This document shows positions 49,120 through 57,954 of a DNA stretch of 64,000 nucleotides, one piece after another. Below the pieces are notes generated by a model. It saw only the letters and a program-made list of their open reading frames with translations. It searched no databases and was not told the DNA's origin. Origin of the DNA: Cutibacterium granulosum (GTDB lineage: Bacteria > Actinomycetota > Actinomycetes > Propionibacteriales > Propionibacteriaceae); NCBI RefSeq assembly GCF_900186975.1, contig NZ_LT906441.1, positions 1,240,001 to 1,304,000 of the forward strand, in the 5' to 3' direction. How positions within the stretch are numbered: position 1 is the first letter of the stretch; the number at the start of each line of letters is the position of its first letter. The position numbers and the translations under genes are program-made.

Positions 49120-49932
49120 ATGGCCATCAAGGCTGCTGATGTGAAGAAGCTGCGCGACGCCACCGGCGCGGGCATGATGGACGCCAAGAAGGCTCTCACC
49201 GAGGCTGACGGTGATTTCGACAAGGCCGTTGACCTGCTGCGTGTCGCTGGCCAGGCCAAGGCCGCCAAGCGCTCCGACCGTGAGGCTGCCAACGGGCTGG
49301 TCGTCGGCGCCGGCAATGCCCTGGTCCAGATTGGTTCGGAGACCGACTTCGTCGCCAAGAACGCCGACTTCGTCGCCACCGCCGACAAGATCGCCAAGGC
49401 TGTTGACGTCGCCAAGGCCGATTCCAAGGATGCTGCCGCCCAGGTGCAGCTCGATGACGGCAAGACCGTTGCCCAGACCCTTGAGGACCTGGCCGGCACC
49501 ATCGGCGAGAAGATCGAGCTGGCCGACGCCGCCTACTTCGAGGGCAACACCCACATCTACCTGCACCGCCGCTCCCAGGACCTGCCGCCTCAGGTGGGTG
49601 TCATGGTGGAGTACACCGGTGAGGACACCGAGGCCGTTCACGGCGTCTGCCTGCAGATTGCCGCGATGAACCCGCGTTGGGTCAACCGTGACGAGGTGCC
49701 CGCTGACGTCGTCGATCACGAGCGCACCGTCGCCGCCGACATGGCTCGCGAGGAGGGCAAGCCTGAGAAGATCATCGACCGCATCGTCGAGGGTCGTCTG
49801 GGCGGCTTCTACAAGGAGAACTGCCTGCTCGAGCAGCCGGCCGTCTCCGACGACAAGAAGTCCGTCGGCGACCTGCTCAAGGCTGCTGGTGTCACCGTGA
49901 AGCGTTTCGTGCGCCTGTCCGCTGGCGAGTGA
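49120..49932 (+). CDS. tsf: Elongation factor Ts
   Basis: Guanine-nucleotide exchange factor of EF-Tu. It has 270 residues: N-terminal UBA-like domain with VKKLRDATGAGMMDAKKALTEA, core with GSETDFVAKNADFV (the TDFV contact to EF-Tu), then the coiled-coil and C-terminal module with RIVEGRLGGFYKENCLLEQ. Start ATG 49120 with GAGAGG; the in-frame ATG at 49111 lacks proper spacing. Co-transcribed with rpsB. A strong terminator follows. Confidence 0.98.
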   Translation: MAIKAADVKKLRDATGAGMMDAKKALTEADGDFDKAVDLLRVAGQAKAAKRSDREAANGLVVGAGNALVQIGSETDFVAKNADFVATADKIAKAVDVAKADSKDAAAQVQLDDGKTVAQTLEDLAGTIGEKIELADAAYFEGNTHIYLHRRSQDLPPQVGVMVEYTGEDTEAVHGVCLQIAAMNPRWVNRDEVPADVVDHERTVAADMAREEGKPEKIIDRIVEGRLGGFYKENCLLEQPAVSDDKKSVGDLLKAAGVTVKRFVRLSAGE

Positions 49933-49952
49933 GTCACATCCCACGGTTTCTG

Positions 49953-49984
49953 CAGGGCCCTGCCACCTCGGTGGCGGGGCCCTG
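49953..49984 (+). terminator. Terminator of rpsB-tsf
   Basis: A 14-bp stem (one G-T pair) from CAGGGCCCTGCCAC (49953-49966) to GTGGCGGGGCCCTG (49971-49984) with loop CTCG, followed by TTGT. It begins 20 nt after the tsf stop. Confidence 0.85.
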
Positions 49985-50101
49985 TTGTCCGTCGATGCGG
50001 GCATCTGATCCGCGATGTCCTCTGCACGTCGTGCCGCCAAGTCGCTCGCTCCTACGTGTCGCGATAGGCTTTGGGTGACGCACCAGCGACCAAGGAGAGA
50101 G

Positions 50102-50812
50102 ATGTCAACCCCTTATCATCGTGTTCTGCTGAAACTTTCCGGCGAGGTTTTCGGCGGTGGAGGGGTCGGTGTTGATCCGCATGTCGTCGACACCAAGGCC
50201 AAGGAGATCGCCGAGGTCGTCGCCGGGGGCACTCAGGTGTCCATCGTCGTTGGCGGGGGCAACTTCTTCCGTGGTGCCGAACTGCAGCAGAGCGGCATGG
50301 ATCGAGATCGTGCCGACTACATGGGCATGCTCGGCACCGTCATGAACTGCCTTGCCCTGCAGGACTTCCTGGAGAAGACCGGCACTCCAACTCGTGTGCA
50401 GACCGCCATCCACATGGCTCAGGTGGCCGAACCCTACATCCCGCGTCGCGCCGAGCGTCACATGGAGAAGGGGCGAGTCGTCATCTTCGGTGCTGGCTCC
50501 GGTATGCCGTACTTCTCCACCGACACGGTGGCCGCCCAGCGTGCCTTGGAGATTGGCGCCGATGCACTCCTCATGGGCAAGCAGGGGGTGGACGGCGTCT
50601 ACGACCGTGACCCTGCCAAGGACTCGTCCGCCACGAAGTTCGACGACCTCACCTATGACGAGTTCCTGGCTCGTGACCTCAAGGTTGCCGACGCCACCGC
50701 CGTCGCCATGGCGCGGGACAACGACTTGCGCATGATCTTCTTCAATCTTGAGACCCCGGGCAACATCGGCCGGGTCGTCAATGGAGAACCCATTGGGACG
50801 ACGGTCCACTGA
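50102..50812 (+). CDS. pyrH: UMP kinase
   Basis: Phosphorylates UMP to UDP, hexameric, in pyrimidine nucleotide supply. The 236 residues show [62 protein letters not shown] and a C-terminal [19 protein letters not shown]. Start: ATG 50102 with AAGGAGAGAG; longer frames upstream run into the tsf terminator region. It begins a second transcription unit with frr (40 nt) and cdsA. Confidence 0.97.
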   Translation: MSTPYHRVLLKLSGEVFGGGGVGVDPHVVDTKAKEIAEVVAGGTQVSIVVGGGNFFRGAELQQSGMDRDRADYMGMLGTVMNCLALQDFLEKTGTPTRVQTAIHMAQVAEPYIPRRAERHMEKGRVVIFGAGSGMPYFSTDTVAAQRALEIGADALLMGKQGVDGVYDRDPAKDSSATKFDDLTYDEFLARDLKVADATAVAMARDNDLRMIFFNLETPGNIGRVVNGEPIGTTVH

Positions 50813-50852
50813 GACCCGCACCCTCACTCACGACCTACGGAAGGACCTCACC

Positions 50853-51410
50853 ATGACTGACGACGCAATCAAGGAAGCTGGCCGCAAGATGGAGGCCAGC
50901 GTGGACCACACTCGCGAGGAGTTCGCGACGATTCGAACCGGCCGTGCCAATCCCAAGATGTTCGACACGCTGATGGTCGAGTACTACGGCACTCCCACCC
51001 CGCTGCAGCAGCTGGCCACCTTCCAGGTGCCCGAGGCTCGCACCATCCTCATCGCCCCGTTCGACAAGGGCTGCATCAACGAGGTCGAGAAGGCCGTGCG
51101 CGATTCCGACCTAGGGGTCAATCCGTCCAGTGACGGCAATGTGGTGCGCTGCGTGCTGCCACAGCTGACGGAGGAGCGCCGCAAGGAGTACACCAAGATG
51201 GCCAAGGCCAAGGCTGAGGAGGGCCGAATCGCCATCCGCGCCATCCGTCGCTCCACCAACGATCTCTTCAAGAAGCAGGAGAAGGAGAAGGAGATCTCCG
51301 AGGACGACCTGGCTCGGCTGGAGAAGGAACTCGATCAGGTGACCAAGCGTCACGTCGAGCAGATCGACTCCCTGCTTAAGGTCAAGGAGCAGGAACTGCT
51401 CGAAATCTGA
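50853..51410 (+). CDS. frr: Ribosome recycling factor
   Basis: Splits post-termination ribosomes with EF-G. The 185 residues are the normal length: FATIRTGRANPKMFDTLMVEYYGTPTPLQQLATFQVPEARTI and the C-terminal helix ...LTEERRKEYTKMAKAKAEEGRIAIRAIRR. Start: ATG 50853 with GGAAGGA. The canonical order pyrH-frr-cdsA is kept. Confidence 0.98.
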   Translation: MTDDAIKEAGRKMEASVDHTREEFATIRTGRANPKMFDTLMVEYYGTPTPLQQLATFQVPEARTILIAPFDKGCINEVEKAVRDSDLGVNPSSDGNVVRCVLPQLTEERRKEYTKMAKAKAEEGRIAIRAIRRSTNDLFKKQEKEKEISEDDLARLEKELDQVTKRHVEQIDSLLKVKEQELLEI

Positions 51411-51421
51411 CGGGGTTGCCA

Positions 51422-52306
51422 GTGAGCGAGAAGAAGTCCTCAACCGGCCGGAATGGCTCGGAGCAGCAGAAGCCGTCAGCGGGTCGCGCCGGTCGTGATC
51501 TGCCAGCGGCGATCGTCTCCGGTGTCATCCTGGCCGGAGCCGTCATCGTCACGGTGGGATGGTGGCACTGGGGATTCGTCTTCCTGCTCGCGGCTGTCCT
51601 GTGTGCCGCGACGGTCGAGCTACACCGGGCCATGAACCGTATCGACATGACGTCGGCCGTCGTGCCGATCTGCATCGGGGTGGTCGTCATGGTGATCGGT
51701 GCCTATGCCGCGTCGATCCGGACGGTGCCGATCCCGCCCAACACCTTTCTCATTGCTGCACTTGGTCTGACGACGGGGCTGGCCATGCTGTGGCGACTGC
51801 CGCGCGGGGCACGGGGATTCGTCGGTGACGTCGCCGCCAGTCTGTTGACGATCGCCTACGTCCCGCTGCTGGGCAGCTTCATCCCGCTCATGATGGGCGA
51901 CGATCAAGGGCCTCGACGCATCATCACGTGGATGCTGTGCATCGTCGGCTCCGACACCGGCGGGTATGCCGTCGGGGTGCTGCTCGGACGTCACCCCATG
52001 GCCCCGAGGATCAGCCCGAAGAAGAGTTGGGAGGGGTTCGTCGGATCAGTGGCCACAGCAGCCCTGGTGGGGATCGGACTCACGGTGTGGTTGCTGCACG
52101 GCCACTGGTGGATCGGGCTCGTCCTTGGCGTGCTGCTGGCGGTGTTCGGCACCGCTGGCGATCTCGTCGAGTCCATGGTCAAACGCGACGTGGGCCTCAA
52201 GGACATGTCGAATTTCATCCCCGGTCACGGGGGAGTGATGGACCGGCTCGACTCTCTGCTGTTCTCCGCCCCGGTGGGCTGGCTCGTCATGACACTGTGC
52301 CTGTGA
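51422..52306 (+). CDS. cdsA: Phosphatidate cytidylyltransferase
   Basis: Makes CDP-diacylglycerol, the precursor of phospholipids. The 294 residues have a Lys/Ser/Gly-rich cytosolic N-terminus (1-30), about seven or eight transmembrane segments, SDTGGYAVGVLLGRHPMAPRISPKKSWEGFVGS and the family signature SMVKRDVGLKDMSNFIPGHGG-MDRLDS near the C-terminus. Start: GTG 51422 (MSEKK); a TTG at 51416 is in frame. It lies 11 nt after frr. In many actinobacteria rlmN follows; here it is replaced by the secreted-protein pair on the opposite strand. Confidence 0.95.
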   Translation: MSEKKSSTGRNGSEQQKPSAGRAGRDLPAAIVSGVILAGAVIVTVGWWHWGFVFLLAAVLCAATVELHRAMNRIDMTSAVVPICIGVVVMVIGAYAASIRTVPIPPNTFLIAALGLTTGLAMLWRLPRGARGFVGDVAASLLTIAYVPLLGSFIPLMMGDDQGPRRIITWMLCIVGSDTGGYAVGVLLGRHPMAPRISPKKSWEGFVGSVATAALVGIGLTVWLLHGHWWIGLVLGVLLAVFGTAGDLVESMVKRDVGLKDMSNFIPGHGGVMDRLDSLLFSAPVGWLVMTLCL

Positions 52307-52318
52307 CGCCGGCTGGTT

Positions 52319-53260
52319 TCAGCGTGCTCGACCACGGTTGGGGACGAGAACGCTGAGGATCTCATGAATGGGGATGGTGGTCGCGTCGGACTTGGTGAGG
52401 GTGGTCGTGCCGCTCTTGCCCAGCACGCTCCAAGTGATGGTCCAGGGTGTCGTGGCGGTGACGGTGTAGCTGTGGCCGCCCTTGGGGAGCGTGGCATAGC
52501 GGTAGCCGCAGGTCGGTGAATCGGCGTCGGGATCGACGTGCGGATTCCAAGGTGTGGTCCTGGTGCAGGTCACCGTGTGGCCGTCACCCATGGCGAAGGA
52601 GATGGGACGTCGGGTGGCAGTGAGGCGGACCGGATATCCCTCGACGGTCATGGTGCGAGTCATCGCGGTGGCATTGTCACGGGTGCGTAGCCACAAGGGC
52701 TGTCCGATGGCCAGGGTGTGCCACTTGTTGAGGTTCGGGCTGGGCTCGACGATGGGCGTGGGCTGGGGCAGGTTGAGCCCCAACACGGCTCGACGAGCCA
52801 GCAGCTCAGGATCTGGAGCCGGCGCGACGGCAGCAGGCTTACCCGGTTTCGATGGCTTTGCCGTGGCGGGGTCGCCAACGATGCAACTGTGCACGGCCTT
52901 GTCGCGAGCGTCGGCCTGGCTGTGGTTGGGGGCACCATCAATGGTGTCGGTGAGCATCCGGGCAATCTCCTTGCATTTGGCAATGCGTTCGCGTTCCCGA
53001 CGTGCGACCTCGGCAGATTCCTTGGCTGTCGAGTGGCCATTGATCGTGGTGTGGGCGTGGGGACTCTTGGCACCGGAACCACGGTTTCTGGTACCCGAAC
53101 CACCTGGGCGGGTTCGGGTGACATCCACAGTGATTTTCGCGTCGGCGTCAGGGGTGTTGGTGGAGGCATGATAGGAAAAATCTACCGGGGAATCTTCTCG
53201 AGAGAGAGGCGTAGAAGGTAGAGAATAGAATATGGTTGCTGAAATTATCATTAATGACAT
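52319..53260 (-). CDS. Putative secreted protein with PKD-like C-terminal domain
   Basis: The 313 residues start with a short hydrophobic N-terminus (MSLMIISATIFYSLPS), then a low-complexity Thr/Arg/Gly region, a helical Cys-containing stretch (about 80-130), a Pro/Ala linker, and a conserved C-terminal half. That half has LAIGQPLWLRT, then FAMGDGHTVTC, CGYRYATLPKGGHSYTVTATTPWTITWSVLGKSGTTTL. The MGDG...YRY...YTVTAT pattern is like a PKD fold and resembles secreted actinobacterial proteins often annotated as hypothetical. Start: ATG 53260 overlaps the upstream lipoprotein gene by 10 nt, so translation is coupled. The 5' part is clearly more AT-rich than its surroundings. Function unknown. Confidence 0.75.
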   Translation of the reverse strand: MSLMIISATIFYSLPSTPLSREDSPVDFSYHASTNTPDADAKITVDVTRTRPGGSGTRNRGSGAKSPHAHTTINGHSTAKESAEVARRERERIAKCKEIARMLTDTIDGAPNHSQADARDKAVHSCIVGDPATAKPSKPGKPAAVAPAPDPELLARRAVLGLNLPQPTPIVEPSPNLNKWHTLAIGQPLWLRTRDNATAMTRTMTVEGYPVRLTATRRPISFAMGDGHTVTCTRTTPWNPHVDPDADSPTCGYRYATLPKGGHSYTVTATTPWTITWSVLGKSGTTTLTKSDATTIPIHEILSVLVPNRGRAR

Positions 53261-53823
53261 GATTCGACCATCTTCCCATCCCAAAAGACTTGCTTGACAG
53301 ATCTGTCGTCAGAATATTGGTAGGTGCTGTGGTGGATGACCAGAATTCCTTGGTCCAAAGTGCCGTCACTCAGTGTGTTTTTGATTCCTCTCCAATCCTC
53401 ACAGGTCTCAAGAGTGATCCCTTTGGGATGGTCTTTGGGTGTGGGAACTTGCCTTATTGATAGGATTTTGTAGGTTCCTGAATGCCATGTCACGTGGTCC
53501 TGTGAAACTTTCTTTAAGGATTTCAGATGAGCATCTAAGGCCTGTCCCTTGGCATAGGCAGTCAATGATGTGGGTGCAGGTGACTGAGGATCATATTTAC
53601 CGGATTTGTGAAGCTGGTAGGAGTTTTCTGTAACAGCTTTGAAAGTGGCGACGGCCTCGTCATAGGGCACGGGTGCCCCTTCGGCATGACTGAGGTCTAG
53701 GCTTGGCCGATGGCTGGGAGTCGGGGGAGGAGCAGGGGTGTCTGTGTTGTGGCCGCAGGCAGTGCAGGCAACCAGCACTGTGGCAAGTGCTGCGGTGACA
53801 GCAGTGGCATGTCGAAGTGTCAT
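53251..53823 (-). CDS. Lipoprotein of unknown function
   Basis: The 190 residues begin with a signal peptide and lipobox (AATVLVACTACGHN; acylated Cys either of LVAC or CTAC), then a Thr/Pro-rich linker and a soluble domain of ~130 residues containing TFKAVTENSYQLHKSGKYDP, HVTWHSGTYKI and ETCEDWRGIKNTLSDG. This is of the kind seen in small actinobacterial lipoproteins next to secreted PKD-like proteins. The coding region is markedly AT-richer than the rest of the window, suggesting horizontal origin. Start: ATG 53823 with GGTGAGGA. Overlaps the next gene by 10 nt. Confidence 0.8.
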   Translation of the reverse strand: MTLRHATAVTAALATVLVACTACGHNTDTPAPPPTPSHRPSLDLSHAEGAPVPYDEAVATFKAVTENSYQLHKSGKYDPQSPAPTSLTAYAKGQALDAHLKSLKKVSQDHVTWHSGTYKILSIRQVPTPKDHPKGITLETCEDWRGIKNTLSDGTLDQGILVIHHSTYQYSDDRSVKQVFWDGKMVESCH

Positions 53824-54144
53824 GGGTCCTCACCTGAGAAAATGGGGATGTGAATGAGGTCTGTGTGGACACTTCTGTCATATGCGGGCCACTCATCGCG
53901 GTGACAGGGTTGATCGTCACATTTCATCTGTGAGTGGACAGGAATTCATCCACGTGTCACCAGGTGGTCAGGCAGCCAGATTCTTGGATGGAGCGGGGGA
54001 CACCCAGTTGCCACAACGGCACAACGAGACATGGGAAAGATGTTGCTGGTCTCAGGAGGTACGGCGTCAGAAGGTCGCCATCGAAATGATCGATTCGTGT
54101 CCTGGGTATGAGTCCGATGAGGACCCATGGGGTCCAGTCGTGGC
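53824..54144. other. 321-bp region between the lipoprotein gene and zur
   Basis: Intermediate base composition. A 90-codon plus-strand frame (53882-54154) ends inside zur and lacks a Shine-Dalgarno or family similarity. It may be debris of a transferred element. Nothing else recognised. Confidence 0.45.
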
Positions 54145-54573
54145 CTACTCCTGATGAGCCGCCGGCTGGGCCTTGGCCGTGCATTTTCCGCACGTCCCGT
54201 ACAGCTCGATGTCGTGGCCGGTAAGGGTGAATCCATGATCGGTGGCGATGTTACGAGCCCACTGCTCGATGGTGGAGTCAGCCTCGATTTCCACGGCTGT
54301 CCCGCACTGGCTGCACACTAGGTGATGATGGTGGGTGGGGGAGCAGCGACGGTACGTCATCTCACCCTCGGGGGTGCGGATGGCGTCGAGCTCGCCGCCA
54401 TCGGCCATGGCCTGCAGATTGCGGTAGACGGTGGCCAGGCCGACGGAGACGTCCCCGTCGCGCAGTGCGTCGAACACCTGCTGGGCAGTCATGAATGACG
54501 ACTCATCCTGGAACACGGCACTGATGGCCAGCCGCTGTTTGGTGGTGCGACGTCCAGTGCGAGGTGTGGCCAC
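54145..54573 (-). CDS. zur: Zinc uptake regulator, Fur family
   Basis: Zinc-dependent repressor of zinc uptake and alternative ribosomal protein genes. The 142 residues have an HTH domain (RTTKQRLAISAVFQ...TAQQVFDALR...VGLATVYRNLQAMADGG), the metal region YRRCSPTHHHHLVCSQCGTAVEIE and C-terminal YGTCGKC, giving two CxxC structural Zn sites. The HHHHLVC segment and the overall sequence are closer to mycobacterial Zur (FurB) than to Fur. Start: GTG 54573 because GGAAGGA precedes it at 6-7 nt; ATG 54588 lies within that RBS. It is not linked to znuABC in this window. Confidence 0.93.
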   Translation of the reverse strand: MATPRTGRRTTKQRLAISAVFQDESSFMTAQQVFDALRDGDVSVGLATVYRNLQAMADGGELDAIRTPEGEMTYRRCSPTHHHHLVCSQCGTAVEIEADSTIEQWARNIATDHGFTLTGHDIELYGTCGKCTAKAQPAAHQE

Positions 54574-54699
54574 GATTCGTCCTTCCATGAGGTTTGATCG
54601 ACATGACCTTGTCAAGGATACTCGGTCGCTGCCGCCTTGCTCCGCCAAACATACCTCGTATGTCATTTTTGAGCTCAGGTGGTGAGTTTTTGTGTTCGG

Positions 54700-54705
54700 T
54701 AGGCT
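54700..54705 (+). promoter_or_regulatory. -10 element (TAGGCT) of the leaderless ABM-like gene
   Basis: TAGGCT ends 6 nt before the ATG at 54712. Confidence 0.5.
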
Positions 54706-54711
54706 TTCGTC

Positions 54712-55017
54712 ATGCTCGTCGTGCTGCGTTTCCGTGTCCCCACTGCCGCTCGCTCCGGTTTCGCCGCTGCCCTGAGGCATCTGGAGCGTCATCTGCGGGG
54801 CTGCTCCGGCCTGGAGTCGCTGCATGTCGGCACGGCGGTCGACGACGATGAGCTGCACACCGTGGTCACCACGTGGGACCTTCCCAAGTCGTGGCGCAGC
54901 GCCTTCACCGGAGCGGCTGGCCGGGCTGCGTTCCTGCCCGTCATGGCCTGGCTCCTTGACGAGCCCACGGCCTACTCCGACGCCGCCGACGAGTCGTTCA
55001 CGCTGCCAGCGCTGTGA
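54712..55017 (+). CDS. Small ABM-like domain protein
   Basis: The 101 residues resemble the dimeric alpha/beta barrel (antibiotic biosynthesis monooxygenase) fold: LVVLRFRVP, a helix with FAAALRHLERHLRGCSGLESLHVGTAVDDDELHTVVTTWD, and a second helix. Such proteins can be small monooxygenases or structural barrels, with no catalytic residue to decide. Leaderless start at 54712. Divergent from zur and convergent with the ABC permease gene. Confidence 0.7.
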   Translation: MLVVLRFRVPTAARSGFAAALRHLERHLRGCSGLESLHVGTAVDDDELHTVVTTWDLPKSWRSAFTGAAGRAAFLPVMAWLLDEPTAYSDAADESFTLPAL

Positions 55018-55047
55018 TGACACGACCCGCCGGTGGCGCCATCGAGG

Positions 55048-56919
55048 TCACTCGGGGTTGCGGGCGCGGCTTCCGACGACCCAGGCGCCACCCAGTTGGG
55101 CGATGAGGGTCAGCAAGACGATCGATCCGAACGTCTCGAGGCTGAGCGGAGCCACCTCTGCCAGCGCCGAGCCGGCTGAGGTCCCGTTGGTCGTGGCGAA
55201 CTCGATCCCCAGTGCCGTGATGCTCACCGCGATGAGTACGCCGGCTGCCAGCTGGACGATGAGGGTCTCGGCACCTACGACGTTGAGTAGGCGACGCATC
55301 CCGATCCCCAACGAGTGGAGGACGTGGAACTCACGGTGTCGTGCCATGGCTCCGCTCACGGCCATCTGGATCACGGAGACGAGGCACATGACGTAGACCG
55401 TACCGAAGATGCCCACATTGCCTTGGTAGGCGTTCGCCTTGCGTTCGGCGATGGCTTTGCTGACCCACTGCTCCTTGGACATGGCTGTCACACTCGCGCC
55501 GGCGGAGTTCGCAACCTGCTCGGCCGCCGAGGCGTCCAAGCCGTTGAGATACGTCGTCGTGTGGAGCTTGTCGGGTTCCTTGGTGAAGCGGCCCACCTGG
55601 TCCCAGTTCATGATCGGGGTTTCGAGGAACGGGTGCGTGTACGTCGCTACGACGTGAGCCGTCAACTTGTGTCCCTGCACGTCCGTCACGTCCATGGTGT
55701 CGCCGACGTTGTAACCCTTCGCGAGGGCCGCGACGTCGGTGCCGTGGACCTTGCTCGCGTCACCGGAGATGATCTTCAGTCCCGTCAGCTTTTCCATGGT
55801 CTTCACGTCGGCGAAGGAATAGCTGTCGTCGAGCCGGGGGAGGATCGCGAATCGTGCGACCTTCCCACCATGCCTCGACCATGCCTGGGCGGCACGATCA
55901 GTCTGGTCCAGACCGATCGCCTCGGAGACGGTCTGTGACTGGGCGGCCTTGCGAAAGTTGGCAGCCTGCACCTGTTCGTCGGGGACGTTCGCGACCATGA
56001 AGCCACCGATCATGCCCACCCCCACGATCACCGGAGTCGCCAGACGTGCGTAACGCAGACGGTCCTTGGAGGAGCGCTTGGCGGCCAGGAGCCCCGATCC
56101 CGGTGCCACGAGGCCGACGAGGTGACCCACGAGCCACGCTCCCGCCGGCACGAGCAGGGGGGCGAGTGCAATGGCCGGGATGATGGCGAGGAAGGGCAGG
56201 GCCAGCATGCCCCAGGCGCCGAGGGTCTGTGGATCCAGGAAGATGATGGCGAGGATCCCGCCCACACCGATGACCAAGCGCAGGGTGACGGACCACTTCG
56301 ACATCGAGGAGACGGTGTTGTCGTGGGAATCGACGAGCTCGCGATCGGGAATCCGTCGCAGGGCTCTGCGACCGGCCAGCCCTGCCAGCAGAGCCATGAC
56401 CACCAGAAGGATGAGCAGTGGCCGGACGCTGACCCCGGTCCTCACCGACACGTTGGGCCCGAAGAACTTGATGGCCTGCAGTCCGCGCAGGAACGCCGGG
56501 GCGAGGAGCGCCCCGACGATCACCGAGGGCACGCCGGCCACGAGTGAGACGAAGAAACACTCGAGGAACATGAGCCACCCCAGGCGCCGGCGAGTCGCGC
56601 CGGCCAGGCGCATCATCGCCAACTCGCGCTGACGGTAGGAGACGACTTGGGTGACGATGGATATGAGCATGAAACCGCAGATCGTCACCGCGAGGATGGC
56701 GATGAACCACAGGATCCAGCTGACGTTGTCCAGCTGCACGGCGAGTTCGTCGGCACTGACGCCGGGAACGTTCACCCGGGAGGGGTCGGAGAAGTCGGAG
56801 GCCAGTGTCACTTCGGCGCCACCGATGAGCATCGTCAGCACGACGGTGACGATGACGCCTGCATACAGATCCCGGTGACGCCGCACGAGACGAGTAGCCA
56901 GTTGCGTCGTGGCGATCAT
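55048..56919 (-). CDS. FtsX-like ABC exporter permease (MacB type)
   Basis: The 623 residues have a first TM (about 18-36), three TM helices of an FtsX domain (about 68-190) with RQRELAMMRLAGATRRRLGWLMFLE, four central TM segments (about 215-320), a ~150-residue extracytoplasmic domain (about 330-480) and a second FtsX domain at the C-terminus with REFHVLHSLGIGMRRLLNVVGAE. This is the duplicated-FtsX arrangement of Gram-positive bacitracin/lantibiotic-type or lipoprotein-type exporters. Substrate unknown. The start overlaps the ATPase stop by 4 nt (ATGA), a two-gene operon. Confidence 0.9.
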   Translation of the reverse strand: MIATTQLATRLVRRHRDLYAGVIVTVVLTMLIGGAEVTLASDFSDPSRVNVPGVSADELAVQLDNVSWILWFIAILAVTICGFMLISIVTQVVSYRQRELAMMRLAGATRRRLGWLMFLECFFVSLVAGVPSVIVGALLAPAFLRGLQAIKFFGPNVSVRTGVSVRPLLILLVVMALLAGLAGRRALRRIPDRELVDSHDNTVSSMSKWSVTLRLVIGVGGILAIIFLDPQTLGAWGMLALPFLAIIPAIALAPLLVPAGAWLVGHLVGLVAPGSGLLAAKRSSKDRLRYARLATPVIVGVGMIGGFMVANVPDEQVQAANFRKAAQSQTVSEAIGLDQTDRAAQAWSRHGGKVARFAILPRLDDSYSFADVKTMEKLTGLKIISGDASKVHGTDVAALAKGYNVGDTMDVTDVQGHKLTAHVVATYTHPFLETPIMNWDQVGRFTKEPDKLHTTTYLNGLDASAAEQVANSAGASVTAMSKEQWVSKAIAERKANAYQGNVGIFGTVYVMCLVSVIQMAVSGAMARHREFHVLHSLGIGMRRLLNVVGAETLIVQLAAGVLIAVSITALGIEFATTNGTSAGSALAEVAPLSLETFGSIVLLTLIAQLGGAWVVGSRARNPE

Positions 56920-57668
56920 GCGTGCGCCTCCATCTGCACCAGGCGGTCCGAGATCTCTCGGGGGCTTAACCCCGTCGTGTCGTCAACGATGTGGCCGTCG
57001 TATAGGAAGATGACTCGCTGGGCTTGTGAGGCTACGACTGGGTCGTGGGTCACCATGACGAGGGTGGTTCCCACCTCGGGCAGCGCGACGAGATTGTCCA
57101 TGACTTCGCGGCGCGACTCGGAGTCGAGGGCCCCAGTCGGTTCGTCGGCGAAGAGGATATCCCGGTGCGTCGCGATGGCTCGGGCGATCGCGACCCGCTG
57201 CTGCTGACCACCTGACATCTTGTCGGGGTAGCGGTGAGTCAACTCAGCCAGCCCGACGCGGGTCAGCGACTCGGTGGCGACGTCGTCAGCCATGCGGGTC
57301 CCGTCGAAGAGGGCCGGCAGCTTGACATTCTCGATGGCCGTGAGGGCATCAATGAGGTTGTACTGCTGGAAGATGAAGCCCCACGCCTTGCGCCGGAGCG
57401 AGTCGAGTTTGGACTGGCTCATCTTCGCAAGATCCTGACCGCGGTAGAGGACCTGACCGGAGCTGGGACGGATCATGCCGGACAGGCAGTTGAGCAGGGT
57501 TGTCTTGCCCGACCCCGATGGTCCCATGATCGCGGTCGTCGTGGCCGGTGCGAAATCGAGATCGATACCCTTGAGGACCTCGGTCCCTGAGCTGAACCGA
57601 TGATGCACTCCGACGAGGCTGAGGACTTGAGACGTCGACGTAACGGAAGCTGTGAATTGTTCTCTCAT
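56916..57668 (-). CDS. ABC exporter ATPase (LolD/MacB type)
   Basis: The 250 residues: Walker A GPSGSGKTT, Q-loop FIFQQYNLIDAL, signature MSGGQQQRVAIARAIA, Walker B ILFADEPTGALD and H-loop VTHDPVVA, typical of the MacB/LolD subfamily that pairs with FtsX-type permeases. Start: ATG 57668; the frame is open further but through an AT-rich region without similarity. The operator-like palindrome TGTAGCTACA (57716-57725) lies ~50 nt upstream, so the operon may be repressed by an unlinked regulator. Confidence 0.9.
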   Translation of the reverse strand: MREQFTASVTSTSQVLSLVGVHHRFSSGTEVLKGIDLDFAPATTTAIMGPSGSGKTTLLNCLSGMIRPSSGQVLYRGQDLAKMSQSKLDSLRRKAWGFIFQQYNLIDALTAIENVKLPALFDGTRMADDVATESLTRVGLAELTHRYPDKMSGGQQQRVAIARAIATHRDILFADEPTGALDSESRREVMDNLVALPEVGTTLVMVTHDPVVASQAQRVIFLYDGHIVDDTTGLSPREISDRLVQMEAHA

Positions 57669-57954
57669 GGGAATGCAGGAGCTCTCTGTCGTATTCAGCC
57701 GGGGAAATAGGTTGTTGTAGCTACATGGTACATATTTCTCATTGCAGCCATTCGCCATCCCCACGTTTGTGGCCGGCAGTGCGCCTGGGCGGGCCCCAAG
57801 ACCAAGACAAACCATGGCTTGGAACAGATCGCGACAGACTCCGTCACCCTGCCCTGCGTCTGACCCGCTACAATCGCGCTCAGCGGCTCAGCCGAATTCA
57901 CCTAGCCGTCATCCGGACGGCTATGCCAATGAGGACTTGGAAGAAAGGACGGCC
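57669..57954. other. 286-bp divergent region between the ABC exporter operon and glyS
   Basis: Partly AT-rich. Contains the perfect palindrome TGTAGCTACA at 57716-57725 close to TGGTACA, and, near glyS, the Shine-Dalgarno AAGAAAGGA (57940-57949). No gene recognised. No T-box features (no specifier hairpin or T-box sequence) seen upstream of glyS. Confidence 0.5.

Noticed and set aside
48145-50040. 631-codon minus-strand frame opposite rpsB and tsf
   Set aside because: Mirror of two well-conserved genes; the sequence is Gly/Leu-rich nonsense.
53882-54154. 90-codon plus-strand frame between the lipoprotein gene and zur
   Set aside because: No Shine-Dalgarno or -10 at the right distance, overlaps the end of zur, mixed codon use. 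Perhaps debris, not claimed as a gene.
57669-57954. T-box or other riboswitch before glyS
   Set aside because: No T-box sequence, specifier loop or terminator/antiterminator pair could be found.
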